Position numbers and translations under genes: made by a program
The notes under the pieces: model-generated
Told to the model about the DNA's origin: nothing
Seen by the model: only the letters and a program-made list of their open reading frames with translations
Databases searched by the model: none
Assembly (NCBI GenBank): GCA_964245425.1
Contig: CAXTMV010000003.1
Coordinates: forward strand, 11,172 to 75,171
Source: JACMLD01 sp964245425
Lineage (GTDB): Bacteria; Bacteroidota; Bacteroidia; Chitinophagales; Chitinophagaceae
DNA length: 64,000 nucleotides
Direction of reading: 5' to 3'
In this document: piece by piece, positions 42,811 to 51,665 of the stretch
How the letters are laid out: every line of letters begins with the position of its first letter
How positions within the stretch are numbered: the stretch's first letter is position 1

Positions 42811-43282
42811 AAACTAAATGTTTCTTTTAATAATTACAGGAGTAATAGGCAGTGGTGATCCGAAGGATGTGGTGGAGGTAGTCCGAAGGATGGAATTGAA
42901 TTAAAGAAACCAGCTTTTAGAGGATATTAAACAAAGTTGTATATGTAGGCTTTGTTCGCAGGCAATCAGTGAAGTCTTAAGCGCTTATAAGCAAGACATT
43001 CCTGTTATTGGGATAGTAAAGCTATAAATAAAAACGAAAGATCAAAAGCCTTTCTAAACAATTTTACATCCATTAGACGGATTATGGGCGCAAAGGGTTG
43101 GCTACTATGCTCTAAAAATTGGGAATGTGTACAAAAAAAATGCTGATAAAAGCAAAAAAAGCGGCAGGCAATCAAAATAGTATCGCTAAAACAGCCCGAA
43201 ACAGGGCGTCTCCTGCAATATTAAAAAAAAATCAATGATTCAGGCATATTTCTTTTCGTTAATTTGGCGGCAAAAGCTTGTT
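42811..43282. other. Divergent intergenic region
   Basis: About 470 bp with no supported gene. TCCGAAGGATG occurs twice within 45 bp (near 42859 and 42881), and a GCCC/GGGC hairpin lies near 43193-43206 before an A-rich run. An 18-codon basic ORF near 43125 was seen but not supported. Confidence 0.4.
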
Positions 43283-44332
43283 ATGTGGCGCAGTAAAATG
43301 GCTGGTGTAGGAATGTATATCCCCAAAAATGTATTTACCAATGATGATCTGACCCGGTACATGGATACCAGCGACGAGTGGATACAGGAGCGTACCGGCA
43401 TCCGGGAACGGCATTACGCAGACCGCACCGCTGAAACAACCGCTACCATGGGTGTTGCCGCCGCCGCCATTGCCATTGAACGGGCAGGCATCAGCGCGCA
43501 GGATATTGATTTTATTGTTTTTGCCACGCTCAGCCCCGATTATTACTTTCCCGGTTGCGGCGTTTTGGTGCAGCGTGCCATGAAAATGAAGGAAATAGGC
43601 GCGCTGGACGTCAGGAACCAATGCAGCGGTTTTGTCTATGCGCTTAGTGTTGCAGACCAGTTTATAAAAACCGGCATGTATAAAAACATACTGGTTATTG
43701 GCAGTGAAAAACATTCTTTTGGGCTCGATTTCAGCACCCGCGGACGCAATGTTTCTGTGATTTTTGGCGATGGCGCCGGTGCAGTAGTACTGCAACCTAC
43801 TAACAATGAACAGCAGGGCATATTGAGCACCCATTTACACAGCGACGGCGAAAGCGCGGAGATACTGGCTATGTACAATCCCGGTACCCATGCCAACCAC
43901 TGGATAGATAAAAAGCTGGCCGATTTTGGCGACGCGGAAATCGGGGAGATGTTTATGAATGAAGCCATGCTGGAAAAGGCCCAGAACTTTCCTTATATGG
44001 ACGGGCCGGCCGTATTTAAAAAAGCCGTGGTAAAATTTCCGGAAGTGATCATAGAAGCGCTGGCCGCCAATGGCTTGCAGCCTGACGCTATTGATATGCT
44101 GATCCCGCACCAGGCCAACCTGCGCATCAGCCAGTTTGTGCAGCAGAAACTGGGCCTGCGCGACGACCAGGTGCATAATAACATCCAGCAATATGGAAAC
44201 ACCACGGCGGCTTCCATACCCATCGCACTTTGCGAAGCCTGGGAGCAAGGCAAAATAAAAGAAGGCGATTTGGTTTGCCTGGCCGCCTTTGGCAGCGGAT
44301 TTACCTGGGCCAGCGCCTTACTTAAATGGTAA
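43283..44332 (+). CDS. 3-oxoacyl-ACP synthase III-like (KAS III)
   Basis: A 349-residue thiolase-fold enzyme of the FabH type, which condenses an acyl-CoA with malonyl-ACP to start fatty-acid or related chains. The triad is visible: Cys114 in NQCSGFVYAL, His in IPHQANLRI and Asn in QYGNTTAASIP. TSDEWIQERTGIRERHYA and AAFGSGFTWAS are family hallmarks. Insertions near AMYNPGTHANHWIDKKLAD make it longer than E. coli FabH (317), so it may be an accessory KAS III (for example for branched or aryl lipids) instead of the housekeeping copy. Starts at 43283 or 43298 are both plausible; the in-frame ATG at 43235 adds an untypical extension. Confidence 0.9.
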   Translation: MWRSKMAGVGMYIPKNVFTNDDLTRYMDTSDEWIQERTGIRERHYADRTAETTATMGVAAAAIAIERAGISAQDIDFIVFATLSPDYYFPGCGVLVQRAMKMKEIGALDVRNQCSGFVYALSVADQFIKTGMYKNILVIGSEKHSFGLDFSTRGRNVSVIFGDGAGAVVLQPTNNEQQGILSTHLHSDGESAEILAMYNPGTHANHWIDKKLADFGDAEIGEMFMNEAMLEKAQNFPYMDGPAVFKKAVVKFPEVIIEALAANGLQPDAIDMLIPHQANLRISQFVQQKLGLRDDQVHNNIQQYGNTTAASIPIALCEAWEQGKIKEGDLVCLAAFGSGFTWASALLKW

Positions 44333-44348
44333 CCGCAAAGGTTTCATC

Positions 44349-44397
44349 ATTCATTGCTCATAGTCGTTTGTCGGCAAACGAACCATGAACGATGATC
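44349..44397. repeat. Imperfect palindrome between KAS III and the lipid kinase
   Basis: CGTTTG (44365-44370), a TCGG loop and CAAACG (44375-44380) form the core; ATCAT/ATGAT ends extend it imperfectly. TCGG is a stable tetraloop type. The AACGATGA word recurs in the element at 16442-16520. Confidence 0.55.
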
Positions 44398-44411
44398 TTT
44401 AAATTTTCTTC

Positions 44412-45320
44412 ATGCGAAAATTCATTTTTTTAATAAACCCGGTCTCCGGTACGGCATCTAAAAAAATGCTGCCTGATCTGATTGCAGCAGCTGCTAAAAA
44501 GCATTCGGCAGCATACGAAATATTGCCTACGGTAGCCAGCGGCGATTATCATTTTATAAAGCAAAAAATAAAAGAAGGACTTTGTACGGATGTAATAATA
44601 TGCGGTGGCGACGGCTCTGTGAATACGGTTGTGCAGGATCTGCGGTACACAGCCGTAAATTTTGGCATTGTGCCACTGGGCTCAGGAAACGGGCTGGCCC
44701 TGAGCGCCGGCATCTCCACCAAACCCGAGAAGGCATTGGAACTGGTTTTTACAGGCCAGCCAGCCGCTGTAGACGGGTTTCTTGTTAACAACGCTTTTGC
44801 CTGTATGTTGTGCGGTTTGGGTTTTGATGCACAGGTAGCACATGATTTTGCCAAACAGAAGAAGCGCGGCCTGTTCACCTATGCCAGCCAGTCGCTTAAG
44901 AATTTTTTTTCTGCCCGGCCCTACCCCTTTGAAATTGACCTTGGCGAAACCAATTTTACCACCGAAGCCTATTTTATCAGTGTCGCCAACAGCAACCAGT
45001 TTGGCAACAATGTTACCATTGCTCCAAAGGCAAGTTTATGTGATGGCCTGCTAGACATTGTAGTGGTCAGGAAAATGAGCAAAGCACAATTACCGCTGTC
45101 GCTGCTAAACCAGATTGCCGGCCGTAACCCGATAGCAAACCCCCATGCGCTGAAGAAATCGGGCATTATTTATTTACAGGCCGACCAGCTTACCATACAA
45201 AATAAAAAGGCAGCTCCCCTGCATATAGATGGCGAGCCGCGTGAAACAGCGCAGCGGTTTACCATCCGCGTTATACCCAATTGTTTTAGGCTGATACAAA
45301 AGAAGAAGCTGAAAACGTGA
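44412..45320 (+). CDS. Diacylglycerol/lipid kinase family protein
   Basis: A 302-residue cytoplasmic kinase of the YegS/DgkB superfamily, phosphorylating a lipid or sphingoid hydroxyl with ATP. The N terminus FLINPVSGTASKK, the nucleotide motif CGGDGSVNTV (about 62-71), PLGSGNGLA and CGLGFDA are diagnostic, and the C terminus ends with HIDGEP. It follows the KAS III gene by 79 bp on the same strand, which fits a lipid-related pair, although a hairpin separates them. The exact lipid is unknown. Confidence 0.92.
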   Translation: MRKFIFLINPVSGTASKKMLPDLIAAAAKKHSAAYEILPTVASGDYHFIKQKIKEGLCTDVIICGGDGSVNTVVQDLRYTAVNFGIVPLGSGNGLALSAGISTKPEKALELVFTGQPAAVDGFLVNNAFACMLCGLGFDAQVAHDFAKQKKRGLFTYASQSLKNFFSARPYPFEIDLGETNFTTEAYFISVANSNQFGNNVTIAPKASLCDGLLDIVVVRKMSKAQLPLSLLNQIAGRNPIANPHALKKSGIIYLQADQLTIQNKKAAPLHIDGEPRETAQRFTIRVIPNCFRLIQKKKLKT

Positions 45321-45384
45321 TAAATGTAACAAAGCCGGAAATGATACGGAAATCAGACATCAGCATATCAGGCAGCAGCCATCA

Positions 45385-47640
45385 TTAGGGTTTCTTATGC
45401 GCCGTACTGTCTTTCCGCTGCAGAAAAGACGAAAACACGTTGAAGCTTTTGCTGTTGTTGTCGTTGTCCAGTGCCTCCAGTATATTTATTTTTTCCCGTT
45501 GGGTGAGGTGAAAATTCAAGGCAGCCTTTGCATCTGCCGACCTGGCTTCGTATTGAAAAGCAACCCGGTACAGGTTATTGTTCAATAGCTGTTCCGTAAG
45601 GCCAAATGTATTGTCCTGGCTGTATTCCTGCATTTTATACCAGTTGTATTGCAGTAATAACATGGGTTTTGTTATCAGTTCAGAAACATTGGTTGATTCA
45701 TAAGGATCGTCCCAGCCGCCGGCTTTCCGATCGCGTATCTGCAGCATCACTACTCCGGCTGTATTCTTTTGCAGCCAGTCTTTGAATACCTCGGTAAAGC
45801 GGAGGGCCGTTTCCGGTCCGTAGTTATCGCGAAGGCCTGCATCCATCACATCGATAACTGGTGCAGAGGGCAGCCATACATTGGGCAATACGTATGGAAA
45901 AGTAGCATTCATCCGCAGTGCGGTCAGCAAGCGCATGTTCATGGGATTTTGCCGGGCAAAAAGGGCTGCAAAATCAACGCCATCCGGATCGGGTGCGGTA
46001 CTGCGGGTGCTGTCGTATTGCGGCATCATTAAGAAACTGACCGGCTGCGTGCTGATGATCATTTTGCGGCCGTCTCTTGTAATCACCGCATTAAACATCA
46101 TCAGGGGTGTTTTCGCATCGTGTTCATCACGAACAATGTCTTTCAGTTGGCGGTCAAGCAGGTTGCGGGTGTTTTCCCGCAGCTTTTCTTCAAAAGCATA
46201 TCCCCGGTCCTTAATATAAAAATAGTCGCCTATCTTAAATTTCTGTGCAGGCGCCGCCATATCCCTGGCTACAAATGAGGAGAACGTTGGGTTTAGCAGG
46301 TCTTTGGAAATATCATCCACGTATTTGTGGCTGTAGAGGTACAGGTTTTTGCCTGCTGATCGTTCGCGCGCCAGCTCGCGGTAATATGCCGCCCCCAGCA
46401 TCCCGCCCGATGCACCGGTAATCAGAAAGGTTTTATCCATCAGCCTGCCTCCGCATAAACTGTCGAGCCGCTGCAAAACACTTAATGTAAAAGTGGCGCT
46501 GCGTGTGCCGCCACCGCTCACGTTAATGATAAACAGGATAGGCTTTTCTTCTTTTTGTTTTTTCTTCCAGTTTTCCAGCACCTGTATCATCTGCTGTTTG
46601 TCCTGCTCCATGCGCTGCGGCGTACAAAGCGCCTTTAATCCTTCCCGGCTGTAATCGGCTCGCTCTATTGTTTTAGCGTAGTTTAAACCATATGCTTTGT
46701 TGGTAGGGTCAATTACCTGGTATACATACAAAACATTCAGCAGTATTACCAGCAATACGAAAAAAGGTACGCTCCAGCTTTGCAGGAAATAGGAGAAGGC
46801 GCCGGCTACTGCTACCAATATGGCAAAAAACAGGGTAATACTGGCCGCTGCCGGCAATTGAAAAATATGGTGGTCGAGAAAAAACCCTACTGTTATCAGG
46901 AAAATAAATGCAATAAACACAGACAGCATGGCCGCAAAATTATGGCGGCTGAAAATGGTATCAATAAAGATGGAACTGTAATGGGCCACATCACGTACAG
47001 GCCTGACCGTAAATGGCGTGTTGAGGTAGGAACTGACTTTTATCAGCCGGCTGCCCCCACTGGTAAGCGCTACCTGCGGACGAAAAACACTTTTAAATTC
47101 AGCAGGATGCTGGATCAGCGCTGCCATGCGCTGGGTAATACTGCGGTCTGCGCGGAAAAAATATAAAAAAGAAAGAACAATAATTAATATAAGGCCCAGC
47201 AGGAAGCCGCCAATCAAAGCAAATATCTGCCAGTTGGAACTGAGCTCGCGGTATTTATTGAAATAGACAACTTCTCCAAAATAGAAAAACAGGAACGATA
47301 AAGGTATCAGGCTGTTGTTAATACAGTATTTTAAGAACGGACGGGTAGTAGTAGCAAGAAATTTAAAATGACGGCAGAATAAAATAAAAGTAGTGATGTT
47401 CCAGCTCATGATAAAGACGGCGGCAGACATACCTACAATACCAGCGCTCATTGCATTTACATTACCCAGGTATTCCGGCGACAGGTAAAGTGAGTTAACA
47501 CCATATGCTTTCATAAAGCTGCCACCAACAGCAGCAAAAAGGATAAACCAGAATACCAGCAACACCTGGAATTTCTTAAAATGCAGCAACAGCAGCTGAA
47601 CAGGAAATGAATAGAATATGGCCCGCACAGATTGCTTCAT
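45385..47640 (-). CDS. Membrane-anchored patatin-like phospholipase
   Basis: A 751-residue protein. The N-terminal 330 residues hold about eight hydrophobic segments. The C-terminal half is a patatin domain: oxyanion loop NVSGGGTRSA, nucleophile elbow GASGGMLG (Ser in the G-x-S-x-G pattern) and catalytic aspartate in MDAGLRDN. Patatins are Ser-Asp dyad lipid acyl hydrolases. The multi-spanning N terminus would hold the enzyme at the cytoplasmic membrane. The start at 47640 (MKQSVRAIFYS) is preferred to the in-frame start nine codons upstream. It is convergent with the lipid kinase; a shared role in membrane lipid turnover is only a guess. Confidence 0.87.
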   Translation of the reverse strand: MKQSVRAIFYSFPVQLLLLHFKKFQVLLVFWFILFAAVGGSFMKAYGVNSLYLSPEYLGNVNAMSAGIVGMSAAVFIMSWNITTFILFCRHFKFLATTTRPFLKYCINNSLIPLSFLFFYFGEVVYFNKYRELSSNWQIFALIGGFLLGLILIIVLSFLYFFRADRSITQRMAALIQHPAEFKSVFRPQVALTSGGSRLIKVSSYLNTPFTVRPVRDVAHYSSIFIDTIFSRHNFAAMLSVFIAFIFLITVGFFLDHHIFQLPAAASITLFFAILVAVAGAFSYFLQSWSVPFFVLLVILLNVLYVYQVIDPTNKAYGLNYAKTIERADYSREGLKALCTPQRMEQDKQQMIQVLENWKKKQKEEKPILFIINVSGGGTRSATFTLSVLQRLDSLCGGRLMDKTFLITGASGGMLGAAYYRELARERSAGKNLYLYSHKYVDDISKDLLNPTFSSFVARDMAAPAQKFKIGDYFYIKDRGYAFEEKLRENTRNLLDRQLKDIVRDEHDAKTPLMMFNAVITRDGRKMIISTQPVSFLMMPQYDSTRSTAPDPDGVDFAALFARQNPMNMRLLTALRMNATFPYVLPNVWLPSAPVIDVMDAGLRDNYGPETALRFTEVFKDWLQKNTAGVVMLQIRDRKAGGWDDPYESTNVSELITKPMLLLQYNWYKMQEYSQDNTFGLTEQLLNNNLYRVAFQYEARSADAKAALNFHLTQREKINILEALDNDNNSKSFNVFSSFLQRKDSTAHKKP

Positions 47641-47735
47641 GGTAGGTAATAAAAAAGTAAAGTACAAAAATTTGGCGGGAAAAGAAAGCTATCAGCTATC
47701 AGCGACGAGCGCTTAGCAGGAAATTTAACCGGGGT

Positions 47736-48797
47736 TCATCTTTTAGCCACCGCAGCCCTCACCAAATACAGCATCCATACCATTGTAAGCAGGTACAACA
47801 TGCCCACTACCTGGTGCAACTGTGCCAGCCAATCGAACAATACCCAGCGATTGGGAATGATGGATGTGCTGCTGACGACGGCCCAGATGCCAAGGGTGGC
47901 CTGTAACAAAATCAGCAAAACAGGCAGCCATTTTGTTTTTTTCAGCGCGGCAGAAGAAAAGTACATCCGGCCTGCCTGCACGGTCCAGGCAAGTGTAAGC
48001 GCAACCAGTAGATATGCCAGGCCCCGGTGTATAAAATGTACCGTAATCTTATTTTCAACCAGGTTAATGGCGGGGGTAAACAATTGCTGTGGCAGCCAGC
48101 TGCCATTGATGGTTGGCCAAGTGGGGGCTGCATTGGCCGCTTTGTGGCCTGCCATCAGTGCACCATAGATAAGCTGAAAGAACAATACACCGATGATCAG
48201 CCAGGTAGTGCTGCGCAGCGCCGTGTTTTTTACCAGCTGTTTACGGGGTACAGATAAATAAAGCGAAAACCACCAGGCATAGCAAATCAACACCAGTGCA
48301 AAAACAAAATGCAGGGCCAGTTTCAGCGGCTTTACATAGATCATATCATCTGTAAGGCCGCTTTTTACCATTATCCAGCCAATGGCGCCCTGTAACGCGC
48401 CCAGTAAAAACAATATCAGCAAAGGTTTTATCATGGATGCCTGCAGGTATTTTTTTGCCAGCAGGTAAACAAAGCCCACCACGAACACGATGCTGATAAG
48501 CCTGGCCCATTCGCGGTGCAACCATTCCCAGAAATAAATAAATTTATAATTACTGATGCTGAAATCTGCATTCAGCAGCTGGTATTGCGGGGTATGCTGG
48601 TATTTTGTAAAGGCGATCAACCATTGCTGCTCGGAAAGAGGCGGTAGCGCCCCTTCCACCACTTTCCATTCGGTAATGGAAAGGCCAGCGCCGGTTAGCC
48701 GGGTAATACCACCTAGTATTACCTGTACCAGCAGCATACATACACCAATATATATCCAGTTGGCAACTGCTTTCTGGCCTTTTGGAAAAGCATTCAT
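47736..48797 (-). CDS. ctaA: Heme A synthase (CtaA/Cox15)
   Basis: Integral membrane enzyme that oxidises the methyl group of heme O to give heme A for cytochrome oxidase. The 353 residues form eight transmembrane segments in two bundles. Signatures are GGITRLTGAGLSITEWKVV, the heme-ligand region LHREWARLI, GALQGAIGWIMVKSGL in the first half, and FIHRGLAYLL plus LHQVVGMLYLL in the second. This is the two-His-pair form found in Cox15-like Bacteroidota enzymes. It lies 28 bp after a DsrE-like gene and downstream of a sulfur/cytochrome cluster on the same strand. Confidence 0.93.
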   Translation of the reverse strand: MNAFPKGQKAVANWIYIGVCMLLVQVILGGITRLTGAGLSITEWKVVEGALPPLSEQQWLIAFTKYQHTPQYQLLNADFSISNYKFIYFWEWLHREWARLISIVFVVGFVYLLAKKYLQASMIKPLLILFLLGALQGAIGWIMVKSGLTDDMIYVKPLKLALHFVFALVLICYAWWFSLYLSVPRKQLVKNTALRSTTWLIIGVLFFQLIYGALMAGHKAANAAPTWPTINGSWLPQQLFTPAINLVENKITVHFIHRGLAYLLVALTLAWTVQAGRMYFSSAALKKTKWLPVLLILLQATLGIWAVVSSTSIIPNRWVLFDWLAQLHQVVGMLYLLTMVWMLYLVRAAVAKR

Positions 48798-48825
48798 CAT
48801 AGCGGCGCAAAGGTAGGTCAGAAGA

Positions 48826-49242
48826 TCATTCCCCCGCTTTTATATAGCTCCATCCATCTTCCTGTTTGCCCACTACTTCCATTACGCCATTGGGTACAAT
48901 ATTGGCAACCGGTACCAACTGGCTGGCCTCAATATTATTCTTACGCATAGAGTTGGCACAGGCGGCAAAACCAACACCCTGTTTGCTTTTCAGATCTTCC
49001 ATCATGGGCAGCAAAACCGTTTTGTCTTTGACCAGCATAAAAATGGCTGCCCCATGGCATACAACTTCTATTTTGGTACCGGCAGCATCTTTCAGCACAT
49101 TGGCAATCTGCCGCAGCATGGTGCGTTGTTCTGCCGTATCGGCGCTGGTAATCTCAAAAACCACCTTATGCTGTTTTGTTTGCGCCCCTGCAGTAATGGC
49201 CATACTGCCGGCCAGCAGCGTAAGAAGAAACATTTTTTTCAT
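48826..49242 (-). CDS. Exported DsrE-family protein
   Basis: A 138-residue protein with signal peptide (MKKMFLLTLLAGSMAITAGA) and a DsrE/F fold: VVFEITSADTAEQRTMLRQI, then a VVCHGAAIFMLV strand and GVGFAACANSMR with a conserved-position cysteine. DsrE-type proteins relay sulfur atoms or bind persulfides. Export makes this a periplasmic form. Context with a TsdA-like cytochrome and thiosulfate-type permeases on the same strand suggests a role in handling reduced sulfur. A start 21 codons upstream is open but hides the signal. Confidence 0.85.
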   Translation of the reverse strand: MKKMFLLTLLAGSMAITAGAQTKQHKVVFEITSADTAEQRTMLRQIANVLKDAAGTKIEVVCHGAAIFMLVKDKTVLLPMMEDLKSKQGVGFAACANSMRKNNIEASQLVPVANIVPNGVMEVVGKQEDGWSYIKAGE

Positions 49243-49323
49243 GCTGATTATTTTTATTGATAAAGATTGGGTAAAAGTAGGCTGAAATAAACGGCGTTCA
49301 TGCACGGCCGGCTGTAACCGGGT

Positions 49324-50355
49324 TTATTTTTGTTTTGATAGGGTGGCGCTGCGGGCTTTTTTTATCGGTTCAAAAGGGCCATACTTGTGCTGCTGTTCAG
49401 AAAATCCATCGATATAAGGGCCGAACGGGTAATCAAAAGCCTTTTTTGTTATATCGGGCCAATCCTCCGTAAATTTTTTGTCGGGCCTTGGTTGCGAGTT
49501 GATAAAGGCCGCCAGGTCCCAGGCTTCTTCGTTACTGAGTTGCGGCTGCTCATGGGTGGCAATGCCATAGGGCATATTATCTTTTACATAGGCAGCCAGT
49601 TTGGAAAGCCGGTACAAGCCCGCGCCCGTATTATAGCTGTGCATACCCCATAAGGGCGGATAAATATAACTGCTGCTGTCATAATTCGGTTGTCCCTCAC
49701 CGGCAGCACCATGGCAGCGGCTGCATTGCTGTGCATAGATCTGCTCCCCTTTTGTGGTGCTGGCCGCCCGATCCATAAAAGCAAGATCTGTTAAACCCGT
49801 ACCGGCAAGCTGTGTATTTTTCGGCACATTTTTGCCCAGCCAGTTAATGTACAGCACCATGGCCTGCATTTCCTTACTCTGGCTGTCGATCATTTTTCCG
49901 TTCAGGCTTCTTTGCAGGCAATCGTTGATCCGGAATTCAATGGATTCTATCCTGCCGCTTCTTGGCTTGAACTGCGGGTAAGTAGCGGCCACCGCCGCTA
50001 GGCAATTGCCATACAGCTTAGCACCGGCATCTACATGACAATTCTGGCAATTCATCCCATTGGTAATGGCAGCCACCGTTCCTTTAGGCCCCAGGTAAGT
50101 AGCAGTATGGGCAATCAGCTGCCTGCCGTACTGAATCATAGGGGCCAGCGGATTGTTGCCCAGGTTATTGATATCCGGCGCCTGCCATTCTACGGCCGTT
50201 AACGGTGATAGAGGCAGGTTTTTCTTTTCTGCGGGCGCATCCCCCAATTGCTGCCATACGCCAATGGCCGTTGCCATAAAAAGCAGCACAGGAAACCAGT
50301 TGGATCTGAAAAATGAAGACACGAGTTGATAAATATTACGATGATGAATATACAT
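49324..50355 (-). CDS. Dihaem cytochrome c, TsdA-like (thiosulfate dehydrogenase)
   Basis: A 343-residue periplasmic protein anchored by an N-terminal helix (about 17-36). Two haem motifs, CQNCH (103-107) and CSRCH (211-215), define two cytochrome c domains. Between them RINDCLQRSLNGK places a cysteine (C146) where TsdA enzymes have the unusual Cys axial haem ligand, and YINWLGKNVP completes the TsdA pattern. TsdA oxidises thiosulfate to tetrathionate or does the reverse. The two YeeE/YedE permease genes lie directly upstream on the same strand and a DsrE-like gene downstream. A related SoxXA-like role is the alternative. Confidence 0.82.
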   Translation of the reverse strand: MYIHHRNIYQLVSSFFRSNWFPVLLFMATAIGVWQQLGDAPAEKKNLPLSPLTAVEWQAPDINNLGNNPLAPMIQYGRQLIAHTATYLGPKGTVAAITNGMNCQNCHVDAGAKLYGNCLAAVAATYPQFKPRSGRIESIEFRINDCLQRSLNGKMIDSQSKEMQAMVLYINWLGKNVPKNTQLAGTGLTDLAFMDRAASTTKGEQIYAQQCSRCHGAAGEGQPNYDSSSYIYPPLWGMHSYNTGAGLYRLSKLAAYVKDNMPYGIATHEQPQLSNEEAWDLAAFINSQPRPDKKFTEDWPDITKKAFDYPFGPYIDGFSEQQHKYGPFEPIKKARSATLSKQK

Positions 50356-50359
50356 TAAT

Positions 50360-50428
50360 ATGGCTGATTTTGTGATTGCGGGCGCTGGAGATTTCTATTG
50401 GCTGCAGCAAATCCAACAATCAGCCATC
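50360..50428. repeat. Inverted repeat between the permease and cytochrome genes
   Basis: ATGGCTGATT (50360-50369) and AATCAGCCAT (50419-50428) are exact complements around a 49-nt loop. A third related copy (CAATCACATCAGCCAT, about 50435-50450) runs up to the permease stop codon. It may be a processing or termination point inside the sulfur cluster. Confidence 0.5.
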
Positions 50429-50449
50429 CGGCATCAATCACATCAGCCA

Positions 50450-50959
50450 TCATCTCGGTAGTCTATTTTGCCAATAGCCAAATACCCAGGTGCCGGCCAC
50501 TGCACTTAATAAGGGAACGATGATGATGGCGGCACCGGTTCCTATCTGTGCAAACAAGGGGCCCGGGCAGGCACCGGTTAGCGCCCATCCAAAACCAAAT
50601 AACAGGCCGCCGTATACCTGTCCTTTATTGAATTTTTTTGCCGGCAGTACAATTGCTTCTCCTGCCAGGGTTTTGATGCGAAATCTTTTTATCAGCCATA
50701 CAGACAGAATGCCGGTTGTTACGGCGGAACCCAGCACACCATACATCTGAAAGCTTTGCAGCCGGAACATTTCCTGTATGTGAAACCAGGAAATGACTTC
50801 CGATTTAACCAGCAAAATGCCAAACCAGGTGCCGGCCAGTATATATTTCAGGACGAATAAAAGACCCGGCGCCGCTGCAGCCCCGGTGGCGCCCATTTCA
50901 AAATCGTGTACGGCTGCCGTTTCCTGCTGAACAGCGGTTTTTATATGGCTGGTTTGCAT
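50450..50959 (-). CDS. YeeE/YedE-family permease, second half
   Basis: A 169-residue membrane protein with about four transmembrane segments (DUF6691-type half permease). GWALTGACPGP matches the G-x-C-x-G element of YeeE/YedE proteins, which in other bacteria take up thiosulfate or sulfur compounds. Its start lies 9 bp after the stop of the other half (50969-51538), so the two are co-translated and probably form one channel. The N-terminal 35 residues are polar and untypical. Confidence 0.85.
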   Translation of the reverse strand: MQTSHIKTAVQQETAAVHDFEMGATGAAAAPGLLFVLKYILAGTWFGILLVKSEVISWFHIQEMFRLQSFQMYGVLGSAVTTGILSVWLIKRFRIKTLAGEAIVLPAKKFNKGQVYGGLLFGFGWALTGACPGPLFAQIGTGAAIIIVPLLSAVAGTWVFGYWQNRLPR

Positions 50960-50968
50960 AACGGTGTA

Positions 50969-51538
50969 TTATAAACGAAGAATAAAAGGTAAAATAAGGT
51001 TTGCCATAATAAATCCACCCGCCATAAAAAAGGTGGTGGCCACCAGTGATGGCCATTGCAGGTTAGACAGGCCCATAATGGCGTGCCCGGACGTGCATCC
51101 CCCTGCATACCGGGTGCCAAAACCAACCAAAAAACCGCCCACTACCATCAGCAAAAACCCACGCCGGGTTAACAGTGCCTGCCAGTTAAAGAGTTCAGCC
51201 GGCACCAGGTTGCTGAAATCGCCGATGCCATCGCCGTGCAGTTCTTTTGCCAGCGCGGGTGCGATGCTAATTGCTTGCGGGTTTCTTAAAAAAGACGCGG
51301 CCACAAAGCCGCCTAGTAAAATACCTGCAACAAAAAACAAATTCCAGGCTTCCTTTTTCCAGTTATAGTTAAAAAATGAAATGCCGGCAGGAAAACAGGC
51401 CGCGCAAATATGCCGCAGCGACGAAGAAATACCGAATGTTTTGTTGCCGGTTATCAGTAAGAGCGGTACCGTCAGGCCGATAAGCGGCCCGGCCAGCCAC
51501 CAGGGCCAGGGTTGTTTTATCCACACTGCTATATTCAT
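50969..51538 (-). CDS. YeeE/YedE-family permease, first half
   Basis: A 189-residue membrane protein with about five transmembrane segments. FGTRYAGGCTSGHAIMGLS is the diagnostic Cys-containing motif of YeeE/YedE sulfur-compound permeases. The ATG at 51538 (MNIAVWIKQPWPWW) is the natural start; a longer frame to 51628 adds an unlikely polar extension. It is the first gene of the minus-strand sulfur cluster and is divergent from rnhB. Confidence 0.88.
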   Translation of the reverse strand: MNIAVWIKQPWPWWLAGPLIGLTVPLLLITGNKTFGISSSLRHICAACFPAGISFFNYNWKKEAWNLFFVAGILLGGFVAASFLRNPQAISIAPALAKELHGDGIGDFSNLVPAELFNWQALLTRRGFLLMVVGGFLVGFGTRYAGGCTSGHAIMGLSNLQWPSLVATTFFMAGGFIMANLILPFILRL

Positions 51539-51665
51539 GGTACTTGCTATAAGACGTAAAGATCGGAAAATAAAATCAGATACTTCCTGTTGCCTATTCG
51601 CGCATGGGGATAAAAACCCGGCAGGCATACAACCGGCCTGTATTATTTTTGAACAAAGACCAGGC

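Noticed and set aside
43125..43199. A second short basic ORF (18 codons) before the KAS III gene, considered as another leader peptide
   Set aside because: No pathway-related codon bias, no clear terminator with T-tract and no antiterminator pairing were found.
51381..51665. The longer N terminus of RNase HII
   Set aside because: It lies antisense to the YeeE permease gene and shows no RNase HII sequence; the GTG at 51666 gives the normal protein length.
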